Source: Pycnococcus provasolii (taxonomy: Eukaryota > Chlorophyta > Pseudoscourfieldiophyceae > Pseudoscourfieldiales > Pycnococcaceae). From it: a stretch of DNA of 64,000 nt. Both the position numbers and the translations under genes were made by a program. Where the stretch lies: assembly GCA_938743325.2 (NCBI GenBank), contig OW568884.1:434001-498000 (forward strand), read 5' to 3'. Within the stretch, counting starts at the first letter, position 1. The number at the start of each line of letters is the position of its first letter. The notes beneath the pieces are model-generated. The model had not been told where the DNA came from. It saw nothing but the letters and a program-made list of their open reading frames with translations, and did not search any database. This document shows positions 29,627-38,643 of the stretch, piece after piece.

Positions 29627-30886
29627 TCATCGTGGTCCAAAGACAGCGAGCACGTTATGCGGTAGCACCGCAAGGTACCTTCTGCGCGGCACGGGTGAAG
29701 GGAAGATCGCGCATCTTCTGAGTACGACGGCTGCTCCGACGTCGAGGTCCGCTTGATCGTCCAGCACGGCGGCGCTGATGGCTGCACACGCTTCCCCCGT
29801 CGGATCGCGAAGCACAGCCCACGCGCCTCCTGGTGCACCTTGCGGCAGCAGCGTGTGCACGATGGCAACGGTTGTGCCAGCACGCACTGGTAATTTCGCC
29901 ATGCTCTCCGCCGTCGTGCTGTCTGCGATGAAAGACGGGTGCATGGGCGTGGGTATCTGTGTTGACTTGATGCATTCGCATGTGCCATCGGCAAGAAGCG
30001 CGTGTTTGTTGTCGAACGCTTCAAGGTCAAGCATACCGAGTGCGTCGAGGTATTGCGTGGAAGCAAACGGGTCGTTTACCTCGACTGCGGCGGCAGTGGC
30101 AAATGTGCCGGCGTCGTTGGTCGTTTGTGGCTGTTGGATGTGCGCAGCTGGTCCGGCAAGCTCGTTCTTCTTTATTGTCTCTTGAATTTGCGGTGTCATC
30201 ATCATGCGTTGTGTTTTCGTATGCTCGTGCTGTTTATGCTCAGCCTGTTCGTTTGTGTGGTTATGGCAAGCTGGCGGTAGGTTCTCCTGCTGCAGCACAG
30301 TGTCGTCAAGCGTGAGGTCTAGGTTATCTTCAAGTTCATCGTCGTCAAGCTCGAGCGCGTCGACGCCGTCGTTGTCATTCTGCACGCCACTGTCGGCGTA
30401 TTGTTGCGGGACACTTGCCTGCTGTGGAATGCTGTGTGTTGGCTGGGGGCACAAGCTCGCCGCTGCCCACGTGCCGTATCCCGTGGAATGAATCTGCTGT
30501 GGAACCTCAATGACCCTGCCGGTGGGTTGAGCCTCACGTTCCCCATGAATCTCTACAGGCGTCCCAAGATTCGAATGTGGTGTAGTTGCTGGATTCGAGC
30601 TCCCTGCTAGCTGACGAGGGTGCTGCCACCTTTCCCCTTCGCAGATGAGCAGATGAGGAGGAGACTGACCTCCTAGCAGCTGCAGCTCCTCCGGCTGCGC
30701 TCCAGCCGCAGCCTCTGGCTGACCCAGTGGCTGAACATCAACTGGCACTCGCAACGAAGTAGGAGGAGGAGGGACAGAAGGAGGAGGGACAGCACCACCA
30801 GCATCGGAGTAAGGAGCGGAGTCAGGAGAATCATCAGCATCATCAGCGTCGGAGTCGAGTTCGAGCGCGTCGACATTGTCGTCCAT
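29627..30886 (-). CDS. HROB: HROB-like homologous recombination OB-fold protein
   Basis: A 419-aa protein with a long disordered, acidic and Gln-rich N-terminal region. The motif VDALELD occurs twice there, in the same acidic context. The C-terminal 110 residues form an OB-like domain (KLPVRAGTTVAIVHTLL, WAVLRDPTGEACAAIS, VVLRRCAIFPSP, YLAVLPHNVLAVFG). This matches the DUF4539 domain of HROB/MCM8IP, which in animals recruits the MCM8-MCM9 helicase to repair DNA. The assignment rests on this domain only. TGTAA is present as ttaca at 29611-29615. Retroelement copy A lies 128 bp upstream of its ATG. Confidence 0.65.
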   Translation of the reverse strand: MDDNVDALELDSDADDADDSPDSAPYSDAGGAVPPPSVPPPPTSLRVPVDVQPLGQPEAAAGAQPEELQLLGGQSPPHLLICEGERWQHPRQLAGSSNPATTPHSNLGTPVEIHGEREAQPTGRVIEVPQQIHSTGYGTWAAASLCPQPTHSIPQQASVPQQYADSGVQNDNDGVDALELDDDELEDNLDLTLDDTVLQQENLPPACHNHTNEQAEHKQHEHTKTQRMMMTPQIQETIKKNELAGPAAHIQQPQTTNDAGTFATAAAVEVNDPFASTQYLDALGMLDLEAFDNKHALLADGTCECIKSTQIPTPMHPSFIADSTTAESMAKLPVRAGTTVAIVHTLLPQGAPGGAWAVLRDPTGEACAAISAAVLDDQADLDVGAAVVLRRCAIFPSPVPRRRYLAVLPHNVLAVFGPR

Positions 30887-30963
30887 GGCGTCGTGGAAGG
30901 ATATATATGCGGATGCGCAAAAAAATCTGTCGTTGGGGAAGGTGGGGGGGCGCGAAACTCCCT

Positions 30964-31014
30964 CAACCCTAACCCTAACCCTAACCCTAACCCTAACTCA
31001 ACCGGATTAGGGTT
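30964..31014. repeat. Telomere-like CCCTAA tract, interrupted by retroelement copy A
   Basis: Five CCCTAA units upstream of the HROB-like start. The tract continues on the far side of the element at 32616-32674, so the element inserted into it. Confidence 0.85.
31005..31014. repeat. Left target-site duplication of retroelement copy A
   Basis: The 10-bp sequence gattagggtt at 31005-31014 recurs exactly at 32616-32625, immediately flanking the element. Confidence 0.8.
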
Positions 31015-31128
31015 TTAGGGGGGGCCAGTATTGCCAATGAAGGTCATCTTTTACACAAACCGAAATTAAACCAAAAGTAGGTCTCCTGCTCCAGTAACCA
31101 ACTATAGTCAACAGGGAGGGAGGGTGGG

Positions 31129-31307
31129 AGGTTGTTTGCGAAGCAAGCAACCAACAGCAAGAGTGGATACGCGCGCGCAGCCCTAAGGGAGAGGCCACTC
31201 GAGGGTCTCGAGAGGGGCCGTGACCCTCCTGGCGGCCGCCCAGAACCAGCAGCGCGAGCGACTCCCCCCAATCAAAAACCCCAATTAAACAAGTAGAACT
31301 GAAGATT
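31129..31307 (-). repeat. 179-bp repeat, left copy, element A
   Basis: Appears identical to 32441-32619. It includes a hairpin-forming sequence (ggttgtttgcgaagcaagcaacc, one mismatch between the arms) and NotI- and XhoI-like palindromes. Confidence 0.92.
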
Positions 31308-31367
31308 TTAGGGGGGGCCAGTATTGCCATCATAGTCACGTATCTCCACGAAGAGGAGAGACGAGTG

Positions 31368-32276
31368 TCACCAATCGTGACGCCAAATTGGCCAGCGGCG
31401 AGCTCCAAGGCGCGACAGGCGCGACAGGCACCTCCACAGGAGGCGGCGGCAAGCCGATGAGATGGCCAAAAAGGAAGCGGGCGGCGTCGTCAACGACGAC
31501 ACTGTTGTCGACGTAGTGAGTGCCGACCGCATGTTAGAGCGGATCTCTTTCTGGATGCGGGTGGTTCGCTTCGAGCGCGGCGGGTAGGCGGTCGTCTCCT
31601 CCAGCAGCTGTGCCACTGTGGCGTCGGCCGTCTCCTTCGTAATGACGGTACGCGGCCCCTTGTTGGCGACGAAGAAGTCCTCGAGCTCAGCGGCGAGCTC
31701 CAGGACGCTTGTGAGCGTGTTGCGCGTGCGCTCCAGAACGGAGTCGATCTCCGCGATCTTCTTGTTCAGCTCGTTGAAGTGAACCAGGGCGTCTCCGTCT
31801 GGATCTAACGGTTTCCCGTCGTCTCCTCGCTCGACGTCCAGCTCTCCTTCGACGTAAGTCGCTAAATCCTCCACTCGGTCGTCGGTCTCTTGTTGCAGAC
31901 TCAACACTCCGAGTTCCAGGTATGCGCTGACACTCACAATCGATCGGAAAATCCACGCGTTGTGGGACGACGCGTGTCCCTGTTTAACCGATTCAGCCTC
32001 TAGGTGCTGAAGGACAGGGTTCGACGGCAAAGAAAGCAGGGTTGGCTTGCCGCGACGCAGAATCCCAGCCGTAGGTAGCGACTCCGCGTGGCGAGCGTCC
32101 GGGTAGATGGCAGGCACCACGTAATCTAACGTGGGCTCGCCTCCTTCGTCGACAGCCTTCTTGCCTTTCTGCTCAGCTTCTGCAGCTGCGCGGCGCTCCT
32201 GTGCAAGCGTAATCTCCAGCTGCAATATTTCGCGACGAGCTTCCAGAACCTCGAGTTCGTTCGGCGCGTCAGCCAT
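31368..32276 (-). CDS. Retroelement gag-like protein, copy A, 302 aa
   Basis: Begins MADAPNELEVLEARREILQL with a coiled-coil-like helix, followed by an alpha-helical, acidic body with no recognised domain. A second copy (60365 downward) differs by about seven residues over roughly 208, mostly conservative, which suggests coding constraint. The C terminus here, after EIRSN, differs from copy B, whose version ends in a Lys-rich tail, so one of the two is rearranged. A capsid/Gag role is inferred only from being the sole ORF of a mobile element with this composition; I see no zinc knuckle in it. Confidence 0.6.
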   Translation of the reverse strand: MADAPNELEVLEARREILQLEITLAQERRAAAEAEQKGKKAVDEGGEPTLDYVVPAIYPDARHAESLPTAGILRRGKPTLLSLPSNPVLQHLEAESVKQGHASSHNAWIFRSIVSVSAYLELGVLSLQQETDDRVEDLATYVEGELDVERGDDGKPLDPDGDALVHFNELNKKIAEIDSVLERTRNTLTSVLELAAELEDFFVANKGPRTVITKETADATVAQLLEETTAYPPRSKRTTRIQKEIRSNMRSALTTSTTVSSLTTPPASFLAISSACRRLLWRCLSRLSRLGARRWPIWRHDW

Positions 32277-32440
32277 TAATCAATCGATTAAGGATCTGCA
32301 CAGTAAACTTCCAATCGAAGATTGCTGATGCCTAGATCTAAGCGTAGATACTTAGACCGTTTCGGTGTACAAACTACGTCCCTCGAAGACGCGTCCGACG
32401 TGTGTTCGACCTCCCACTACTCGTGTGTAGTGCGGCTGTT

Positions 32441-32619
32441 AGGTTGTTTGCGAAGCAAGCAACCAACAGCAAGAGTGGATACGCGCGCGCAGCCCTAAGG
32501 GAGAGGCCACTCGAGGGTCTCGAGAGGGGCCGTGACCCTCCTGGCGGCCGCCCAGAACCAGCAGCGCGAGCGACTCCCCCCAATCAAAAACCCCAATTAA
32601 ACAAGTAGAACTGAAGATT
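32441..32619 (-). repeat. 179-bp repeat, right (5') copy, element A
   Basis: Partner of 31129-31307. The element 5' end (minus strand) lies at its right border, next to the right target duplication. Confidence 0.92.
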
Positions 32620-32674
32620 AGGGTTAGGGATCGGGTTTCGGGTTTAAAAAGAGTATAGGGTTCCTTCCTACGAT
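32616..32674. repeat. Telomere-like tract right of element A, with right target duplication
   Basis: Begins with the duplication gattagggtt (32616-32625), then continues gggttagggatcgggtttcggg and tatagggtt. It was contiguous with the tract at 30964-31014 before insertion. Confidence 0.8.
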
Positions 32675-34391
32675 AGGGGGTTGGGTTTTCTACTTTTATG
32701 CCAGGCTGGGTGTCTGCGTGCGTGTGTGCGTGTGCATGGCGGCCGTCTTTGGTTTTCTTTCCCACACAGACACCAGAGGAGATCCGTACAGTATCCGTGT
32801 GGATAGGCTTGTTGGCTTTCTATCATTTTTGACGCAAAAGCGCGTCAAACCCACAAAACGTGTAGGATCCTCCTCTCAAGAAGCGTGTTAAAGCATGTTG
32901 GCCATGCGTCAAACCACGGGTCCACATCCGATGCATCGTCCGAGGAACCAGGCTGCTTTTGCGTGTTTCCACTTTCCAGAGCAGAAGACAGTGTCTTGAG
33001 GAGCACCGTGCGTCGCTCGCGTCCGTGAAGAAAACACGACTGGCAGACTGGAGAGAGAGAGGTGAAAACCTACAAAAAAGAGGAGAAAAGAGCCTTGGGA
33101 GGCACTTAAATTTTAGCGTGTGCCGAGTGTACACGATTTCTTGAAGCGATTTTTAGCGAATCACCGCATTCATGGGAGTGACTCACCGTCACCGTGTCGA
33201 AACCGTGCGCGAAATTGTGAGATGCAAGTTGGCGACTCCTCGAGAACTCGACGTTCGTGAAGACGTCTCCACAGAGTCGCGCTTTGAGCTTTGAGCATTT
33301 TTGAGCCTTTTCAGGAGCTCTTTTGGGACCCAGCTTCCATCCGCTCTCCTGTGTGTACACGGCTGGCTCTACACGGTGCTCTCCACGGATCCACACGGAT
33401 CCACACGGCACGGTTCCCAACGCCTCGAGGCCAAGTCCCAACTCCCAAGGAGAGTCCTGAGAGTCTGGAGAGGAAGCAGCGTGTTGGAGCAGCGTGTTGA
33501 GCGAAGTCCAGTCCCTCTCCGCTCGAGAAGACGAAGAGGAGGAGGACGCACAACACACACTCGTTTTTCAGCGGCCATCTTGAGCACACACGCACACACA
33601 TTCCCACACACTTCTTTTGTAGTGCACTTGTACCTCTTCACGGCTGCTTAAGTACCTTCGTCTTCGTAAAGGTTTACAGGACGCGCTTCGTCGCTGGGTG
33701 TCTCTTTATAGTTTTCATAAGCTTTGCTCTTTACAGATACATAAGTGTGGTGTATACGTGCAGTACGCTGTGTACGTGAATCCATTTATTTTAGGTGAAG
33801 TGAAGGGAAGTGAAGCGAAGCGAAGTGCAGGGAGAGTAACAGTTAAGCTGCTGGGTGGTTGGTTGAGATACATACATCTACAGATTTTGACAGCAGCAAG
33901 CAAGATGGCGACATACAGGACGTACCAGAAGAGAGAACACGTTGAGAGCAAGGCGGAGTGGCTCGTGACGGTGGTTGCCTGACAGCGGGTTGCTTCACGA
34001 ACACACGTCGCATACGATTAAGCGCGTTCTGCGAGCTTTTGGACAGGGCTGATTCGCTCCTCCTCCTTGTGCACCTGTGCTCTGCTGGTTTCGCACCGAA
34101 GTCTTCGTTTTTTTAAACGTCGTCGTGGTTTTCTTCCAACTGCCTGAAGGAATCACCGCGCCGTCTTGAGGAGCGAGCGTCAGAGGTTACTGTGAAACTA
34201 CTGCAGCACCAGAGGTACTTGGAAAAAGAGGCTGGGAAGAAAACCCACCAAGGCTTGGCTTGCGCGTGCGTTTTCGTGTGTGCTCGTGTGAAATACAACG
34301 GGTGAAGTACAACGACGTACTGGATACGCCACAGGTGATAAATAGATACATAGATTAGGATACATACATAATACAATACAGCACAAGAAAG
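32675..34391. other. Long intergenic region upstream of the CCCH gene
   Basis: About 1.7 kb without a supported protein. Short open frames around 33100-33650 on both strands overlap each other and show no domain. A ggatccacac repeat lies near 33390-33410. A 25-codon ORF at 33905-33982 could be an upstream ORF of the CCCH transcript. Parts may be 5' UTR. Confidence 0.45.
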
Positions 34392-36026
34392 ATGTCAGCA
34401 CACGCGCCACTTCCGCTGGGACTGACTTCGAGCCTGTCGCCCATCGCGGGCGCGCAGGGATCTTCGCCGTGGGACGGTTCGCCGCTCGTCACCACGCCGT
34501 CGGACGCCTTCTCGCCCAGCACGGCACTGCGCTCGTCGCAGGTGACTGACCTCGAGGTGGACCAGGCTCTCCGCAACTTCTTCGGTTCGCAGAGCCTTTC
34601 CAACGAAGTCAACAAGGACGACCTCAAGACGATGGACACCGAGGAGGCTGTGCAGCACAAGCTCGCCGAGGCTCTCCTCGACGAGGCGGAGGACTCGGGC
34701 GACCTCAATCTGGCGCTCAACTCCGTGCTTGCGCGCCTTGACGAGCTTGTGCTCGATGCGCCGGACCAGACGGTGAACGCCGTCGTGAAGTCCCTGCAAG
34801 GGGGCGTTGAGCAGCAGTCGGAGCAGCAAAATGCGCTCCTGCCTCAGCGTCTCGGCGCGCGAGACTGCGCGTACTACATGCGCACGGGAACGTGCGCCTT
34901 TGGCGGGCGTTGCCGCTTCCACCACCCGCGCGAGCGCGAGCTCAGGGCCCGCGCCACCAGGAACTTGGCTGGTGGCGCAAGCGGCGGCCCTGGCACCAGC
35001 CTGCCGCAGCGCCCTGGCGAGCCTCCGTGCCACTACTTCGTGCGCACGGGAAGCTGCCGCTTTGGCGCCGGGTGCAAGTTCGACCACCCGCCGCTCCCCA
35101 TGGGTGCCAACTCATCCGCCACTCCCGCGGTGCCCGTCGTTGGTGCCCCCGCGGCGAGCAGCGACTCGGGAAACGGCAGCGATGCCAGCGGCAGCAGCCC
35201 GCCGTCCGGACCGCCGTCGATGAACGGGCGCAATAGCTTGGATGGCTCGTCGAGCCCAACTCCCGCGGCGGCTCTGAACAGCATAGGCCTGCCTCTGCGC
35301 CCCGGCGTTTCGGGATGTGCCTTCTACCTGCGCCACGGCACGTGCAAGTACGGAGCTACATGCCGCTACCACCACCCAGAGCGCAGTGTCTCGGAGTCGT
35401 GCCTGCCGTGCGCGCCTGGAGGAAGCGGGCAGTGGGCATCCACGGATGAAGCTGGCGGCGCGCTTGCGGGCTCGATGGATGCCGCCAAAGGGACGGCGGA
35501 AACCAGCTCTTCTGCTCTTTCCTTTGCAGCTAACGGCGCGAGCGCTAAGGATGGGGATGTGAATGGTTTGGCGCATCGCCCCGGTGCATCCCCGTGCCCC
35601 TTCTACCTGCGCACTGGCCAGTGCAAGTTCGGAACGACTTGCCGTTTCGATCATCCGGAGGACCGCGTGACGATTGCTGCGCAGCATGGCGTACTGGTTA
35701 CACGCCTCGGCCCTCTCGGACTTCCTCTTCGTCCTGGCGCTGCGCCATGTCCGTTTTACCTCAAGACGGGCAGGTGCAAGTTCTCGGTCACCTGCAAGTT
35801 TGACCACCCCGTGTGGGATGGCGTTGGCGCGATGGCGGCAGCTGTAAGCGCCGGCGCGGCACCGATATCCCCTGGGCTTCCCACTCCGGTGGGTTCCTCC
35901 GGCAGCGAGACCAGTCTTTCTTCAGCTTCGTCGTCGTGGAATGCGCCTGCAGATGCCCAAGAGGCTGCCCGTCGTCAGGCTGAGGACAACCTGGATCGTT
36001 TTTTGTCGGAGATGTTTGCAAACTAG
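34392..36026 (+). CDS. Plant-type CCCH zinc-finger protein with five fingers
   Basis: A 544-aa RNA- or DNA-binding protein with five CX8CX5CX3H zinc fingers (for example CAYYMRTGTCAFGGRCRFHH and CPFYLKTGRCKFSVTCKFDH), each preceded by an R/Q-P-G or similar lead-in. Fingers 1-2 lie at about residues 157-230, finger 3 near 305 and fingers 4-5 near 400-475. This spacing of five fingers is characteristic of plant ZFN-type proteins. Linkers are Ser/Gly/Ala-rich and disordered. The C-terminal helix (AARRQAEDNLDRFLSEMF) is conserved-looking. Its likely role is post-transcriptional regulation; targets are unknown. Confidence 0.9.
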   Translation: MSAHAPLPLGLTSSLSPIAGAQGSSPWDGSPLVTTPSDAFSPSTALRSSQVTDLEVDQALRNFFGSQSLSNEVNKDDLKTMDTEEAVQHKLAEALLDEAEDSGDLNLALNSVLARLDELVLDAPDQTVNAVVKSLQGGVEQQSEQQNALLPQRLGARDCAYYMRTGTCAFGGRCRFHHPRERELRARATRNLAGGASGGPGTSLPQRPGEPPCHYFVRTGSCRFGAGCKFDHPPLPMGANSSATPAVPVVGAPAASSDSGNGSDASGSSPPSGPPSMNGRNSLDGSSSPTPAAALNSIGLPLRPGVSGCAFYLRHGTCKYGATCRYHHPERSVSESCLPCAPGGSGQWASTDEAGGALAGSMDAAKGTAETSSSALSFAANGASAKDGDVNGLAHRPGASPCPFYLRTGQCKFGTTCRFDHPEDRVTIAAQHGVLVTRLGPLGLPLRPGAAPCPFYLKTGRCKFSVTCKFDHPVWDGVGAMAAAVSAGAAPISPGLPTPVGSSGSETSLSSASSSWNAPADAQEAARRQAEDNLDRFLSEMFAN

Positions 36027-36694
36027 TGCATTCGTGAAGCGCAGGCACATGCAAACTGTTCGCTCCATTTCACCTCATCATCTCATTTCGCCTTCATCAT
36101 AATAACTTTTTTCGCTACCCCACGTAGAAATCCACCAATTCCATTCAGCAACCATCATAACATCATCACCACTCTGAACATAACATCATCATCAACATCA
36201 ACATCATTTTCGATCATCATCATCACATGAACATAATTAGGACATAGAATTCAGGGGCGTTCGGTATTCGATTTACTTATGGGAAGTAGGGTAAGAACGG
36301 AAATCTTGAATCAATAGCGGTAACTAAACATAGAAGAATTGAATTGTTAAGAAAAGAAAAAAAACAGAACGACCAACGAACGACCTTGAGCATCATTTCT
36401 TCATGATACACGGCGATAAAGCTTGACGCCCGCCTATCTATTGTCTACCCTACTGTCTTGTCTCTTGACGAAGCAAGCTGCTGCTGTCCGGTGCGTCCGG
36501 TGGTGGCCCCTTCCTACGGCCGCAAGAACCCATTGACGCGCCATGCCGCTATTGTTTTGACTCCAAAGGAGGAGCGCGCGCTCCCCCCCCTAAACAAGAT
36601 AAACCCCGAACTCCTCCCCCCCCCCGGACAGTCCGTTCCGATTTCTCCAATTAACCCAACCCGCTATTTTATTTCCGGAAACCTGCTTTTGGCC
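36027..36694. other. Intergenic region with (CAT)n-rich 3' sequence
   Basis: Holds imperfect cat/atc repeats near 36100-36235 after the CCCH gene, then the upstream region of the GTPase. No gene is seen. The frame upstream of 36695 stays open to 36458 but has no ATG. Confidence 0.55.
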
Positions 36695-37981
36695 ATGCCG
36701 CCGCCTTCGTGCTCTTACTCTCGCTCTTGCTCTCGTCGTTGTGGTGTGCGTGGTTGGGGTGGTGTGCCTTCCTATAAGTCTTCTTCCACTCGTCGTCGTC
36801 TTGCTAATTCTTCTTCGGGGTCAAGAGCATCAGCACGTTCGTCAGCTTCATTATCAGCAGCTTCTTCTTCGTCGTTATCGTCGTCGTCGGATTCTTCGTC
36901 TTCGGGGGGTCTTCAGACGGGTGAAATGCCACTAGGACCCAGCTCAGGCACAAACGACGGTGCCGTGCTCGCTCGACCGCCTGTCGCGTGGTACCCAGGA
37001 CACATCGCCGCGGCGGAGAGACGACTGCGCGAACAACTCGGTGCTGTTGACGTGGTATTCGAAGTGCGCGACGCACGTGCGCCATTTGCAACGGCACATC
37101 CCAAGCTCGCGGAATGGGCGCGCGGAAAACCAGTGGTGGTCGTCATGAATCGCGTCGACATGGTGTCGAACGCCGACAGGGAGAAGTGGGCAAAGCACTT
37201 CGCGGCGGAGAGGAACTTGGCGAAGGAGGCGATGAAGAAAAGAAAGGCTGGTGATATGACGGTTGCGGAACCGTCTCGAACAATTTCGGCAACGCCTGTC
37301 ACTTGGACGTGCGGGAAAGACGGGCTGGGCGTCGCAGTACTCGCCAAGGCGGCGCGCAAGCTTGCGAAGCACGTCAACGAGCGACGTGAGAGGCGTGGGC
37401 TCTTGCCTCGTCCAGTGCGCTGCGCGGTCGTTGGTTTCCCGAACACGGGCAAGTCGGCGCTCGTCAACCGCCTCGTCGGTCGGCGCGCGTGCGACTCCGC
37501 GCCGCGACCAGGCGTGACGCGCCAGCTGCGTTGGGTGCGTGTCAAGTCTGGTTCCAAGAAGGCTGCCGCTGCCGCTGCAAGTAACGCCGCGCATCAGCTC
37601 GACATGCTCGACAGCCCCGGGATTATGCCAATGCGCATGGACAACCAGCGCGCGGCTGTTCTCCTCGCGGCTGTCGACGACGTGGGCGAGGCGAGCTACA
37701 CGCCAAGCGCGGTGGCGGCGGAGCTCGTGGAGACGCTGCGTGCGTTGTCACGCGACGAACAGTACTACGGCGGCATGACGGAGGCGACGGACGCTCTGGA
37801 TAAGCTTGCGTCCACGTACGGAATGGCTAGTGCGTGGCAGGGCACCGGTGAGGATGTCGTGGTGTGGCTTGCGAATGAGACGTACCAGGGCGACATTGAA
37901 AGCGCCGCACGCCGTATTCTGAAGGACTTCAGGAGAGGCGCACTCGGCTGGCTCGCGTTGGAGCGGCCTGAATATAACTGA
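36695..37981 (+). CDS. Circularly permuted GTPase, DAR GTPase 3 / RbgA-like, plastid-targeted
   Basis: A 428-aa ribosome-biogenesis GTPase of the YlqF/RbgA family. Residues 1 to about 85 are Ser/Arg-rich, typical of a chloroplast transit peptide. The mature part begins WYPGHIAAAERRLRE. The GTPase motifs are permuted: G4 MNRVD comes first, then G1 GFPNTGKSALVN, G2 PGVTR and G3 DSPGIM. The C-terminal domain (ETLRALSRDEQYYGG, AARRILKDFRRGALG) matches the family. It should help assemble the plastid 50S subunit. I chose the first ATG in frame. Confidence 0.9.
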   Translation: MPPPSCSYSRSCSRRCGVRGWGGVPSYKSSSTRRRLANSSSGSRASARSSASLSAASSSSLSSSSDSSSSGGLQTGEMPLGPSSGTNDGAVLARPPVAWYPGHIAAAERRLREQLGAVDVVFEVRDARAPFATAHPKLAEWARGKPVVVVMNRVDMVSNADREKWAKHFAAERNLAKEAMKKRKAGDMTVAEPSRTISATPVTWTCGKDGLGVAVLAKAARKLAKHVNERRERRGLLPRPVRCAVVGFPNTGKSALVNRLVGRRACDSAPRPGVTRQLRWVRVKSGSKKAAAAAASNAAHQLDMLDSPGIMPMRMDNQRAAVLLAAVDDVGEASYTPSAVAAELVETLRALSRDEQYYGGMTEATDALDKLASTYGMASAWQGTGEDVVVWLANETYQGDIESAARRILKDFRRGALGWLALERPEYN

Positions 37982-38039
37982 GTTGAGTATCTTAGTTTAT
38001 TAGTTACTTTGTGTTACTAAAAGAAGAAGAAGTTCGTCA

Positions 38040-38303
38040 CTATCCCTTTGTGAACTTCGCCATGACCACCTGACTTGAGTCAAGGAATCGCGCGGCGCAG
38101 TTGGAGAGACACGACTGTTCTGATCCGGAGAGGCGCGTCGACGGCGTTCCGACGCACTTGTCCCAGCAAATGTCTGTGAGTTTGCTAACAAGTTCGTTGA
38201 AGACCGCCTTGTGGCGCTCCTGCTCGATGAACTGCGCGAGCTGCGGGTCCATCGGCTGCTGACCTGCCTGACCGGGTCCAGCGCCGCCACCTCGTGCGGA
38301 CAT
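38040..38303 (-). CDS. TIM8: Mitochondrial intermembrane-space chaperone TIM8
   Basis: An 87-aa small TIM protein with twin CX3C motifs (CWDKC and CLSNC) that would form two disulfides after import by the MIA pathway. Flanking residues (AQFIEQERHKAVFNELVSKLTDICWDKC, ARFLDSSQ) match TIM8 rather than TIM9, 10 or 13. The N terminus is a short Gly/Gln-rich extension. With a TIM13 partner it would chaperone hydrophobic precursors across the intermembrane space. Confidence 0.92.
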   Translation of the reverse strand: MSARGGGAGPGQAGQQPMDPQLAQFIEQERHKAVFNELVSKLTDICWDKCVGTPSTRLSGSEQSCLSNCAARFLDSSQVVMAKFTKG

Positions 38304-38643
38304 GACGAACAGAATGAACCTGGGAAAATCCTAACCGGGTCTCGAATCCTAGGGCATCTGGGGGGTAGTGCGTGCTAGGGTTACAGAGAAACCCTAACAT
38401 AGTTCTAGTTCTACCACGGGTACATACTGTAGGATCCGAACTACAAATGTGCGATCGAAGTCTCAGTTGGGTTTGGGGATTGCGATGCTTCTGTTTCCAG
38501 GACCTGCGCATGTCTGTGCCTCTGTGGTGACGAGACATTCATGCGCGGTGAGTGACGGCGTCGAGTTGACGCGGACATGCCAAACTCTGCTTGCACCACC
38601 TTAAACATACACTCTTACAATTCAACTCAGGTACCGTAGAATC
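38304..38643. other. TIM8 promoter and SulP 3' region
   Basis: Contains degenerate telomere-like motifs near 38328-38400 (including ctagggtt and aaaccctaac). It also has the SulP polyadenylation signal TGTAA as ttaca at 38625-38629. Confidence 0.6.
38328..38400. repeat. Degenerate telomere-like motifs upstream of TIM8
   Basis: Scattered rather than tandem copies: atcctaaccggg, ctagggttac and gaaaccctaac within 75 bp of each other, 25-100 bp upstream of the TIM8 ATG. Confidence 0.5.

Larger units (their letters stand above)
31015..32615 (-). mobile_element. Gag-only-like retroelement, copy A
   Basis: Read on the minus strand, the element starts CTTCAGTTCTACTTG and ends ...GGCAATACTGGCCCCCCCTAA. 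A 179-bp repeat occupies its 5' end (32441-32619, overlapping the duplication) and recurs at 31129-31307. The two repeats look identical. The second is followed by a unique 114-bp tail. Between them lies one ORF (31368-32276). No reverse transcriptase or integrase is seen, so this is probably non-autonomous. The 3' end signature ggcaatactggccccccctaa also occurs internally at 31308-31330, suggesting a tandem or composite structure. Because one repeat is not terminal, this is not a simple LTR element. Exact flanking duplications indicate insertion, perhaps by target-primed reverse transcription. Confidence 0.75.

Noticed and set aside
31129-32619. The 179-bp repeats as a classical LTR pair
   Set aside because: The left repeat is 114 bp inside the element border set by the target duplications. 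I find no primer-binding site or polypurine tract, and duplication lengths differ (10 and 20 bp).
32675-34391. Several 60-150-codon frames around 33100-33650 as genes
   Set aside because: They overlap each other on both strands, start with non-ATG codons or weak context, and show no conserved pattern.
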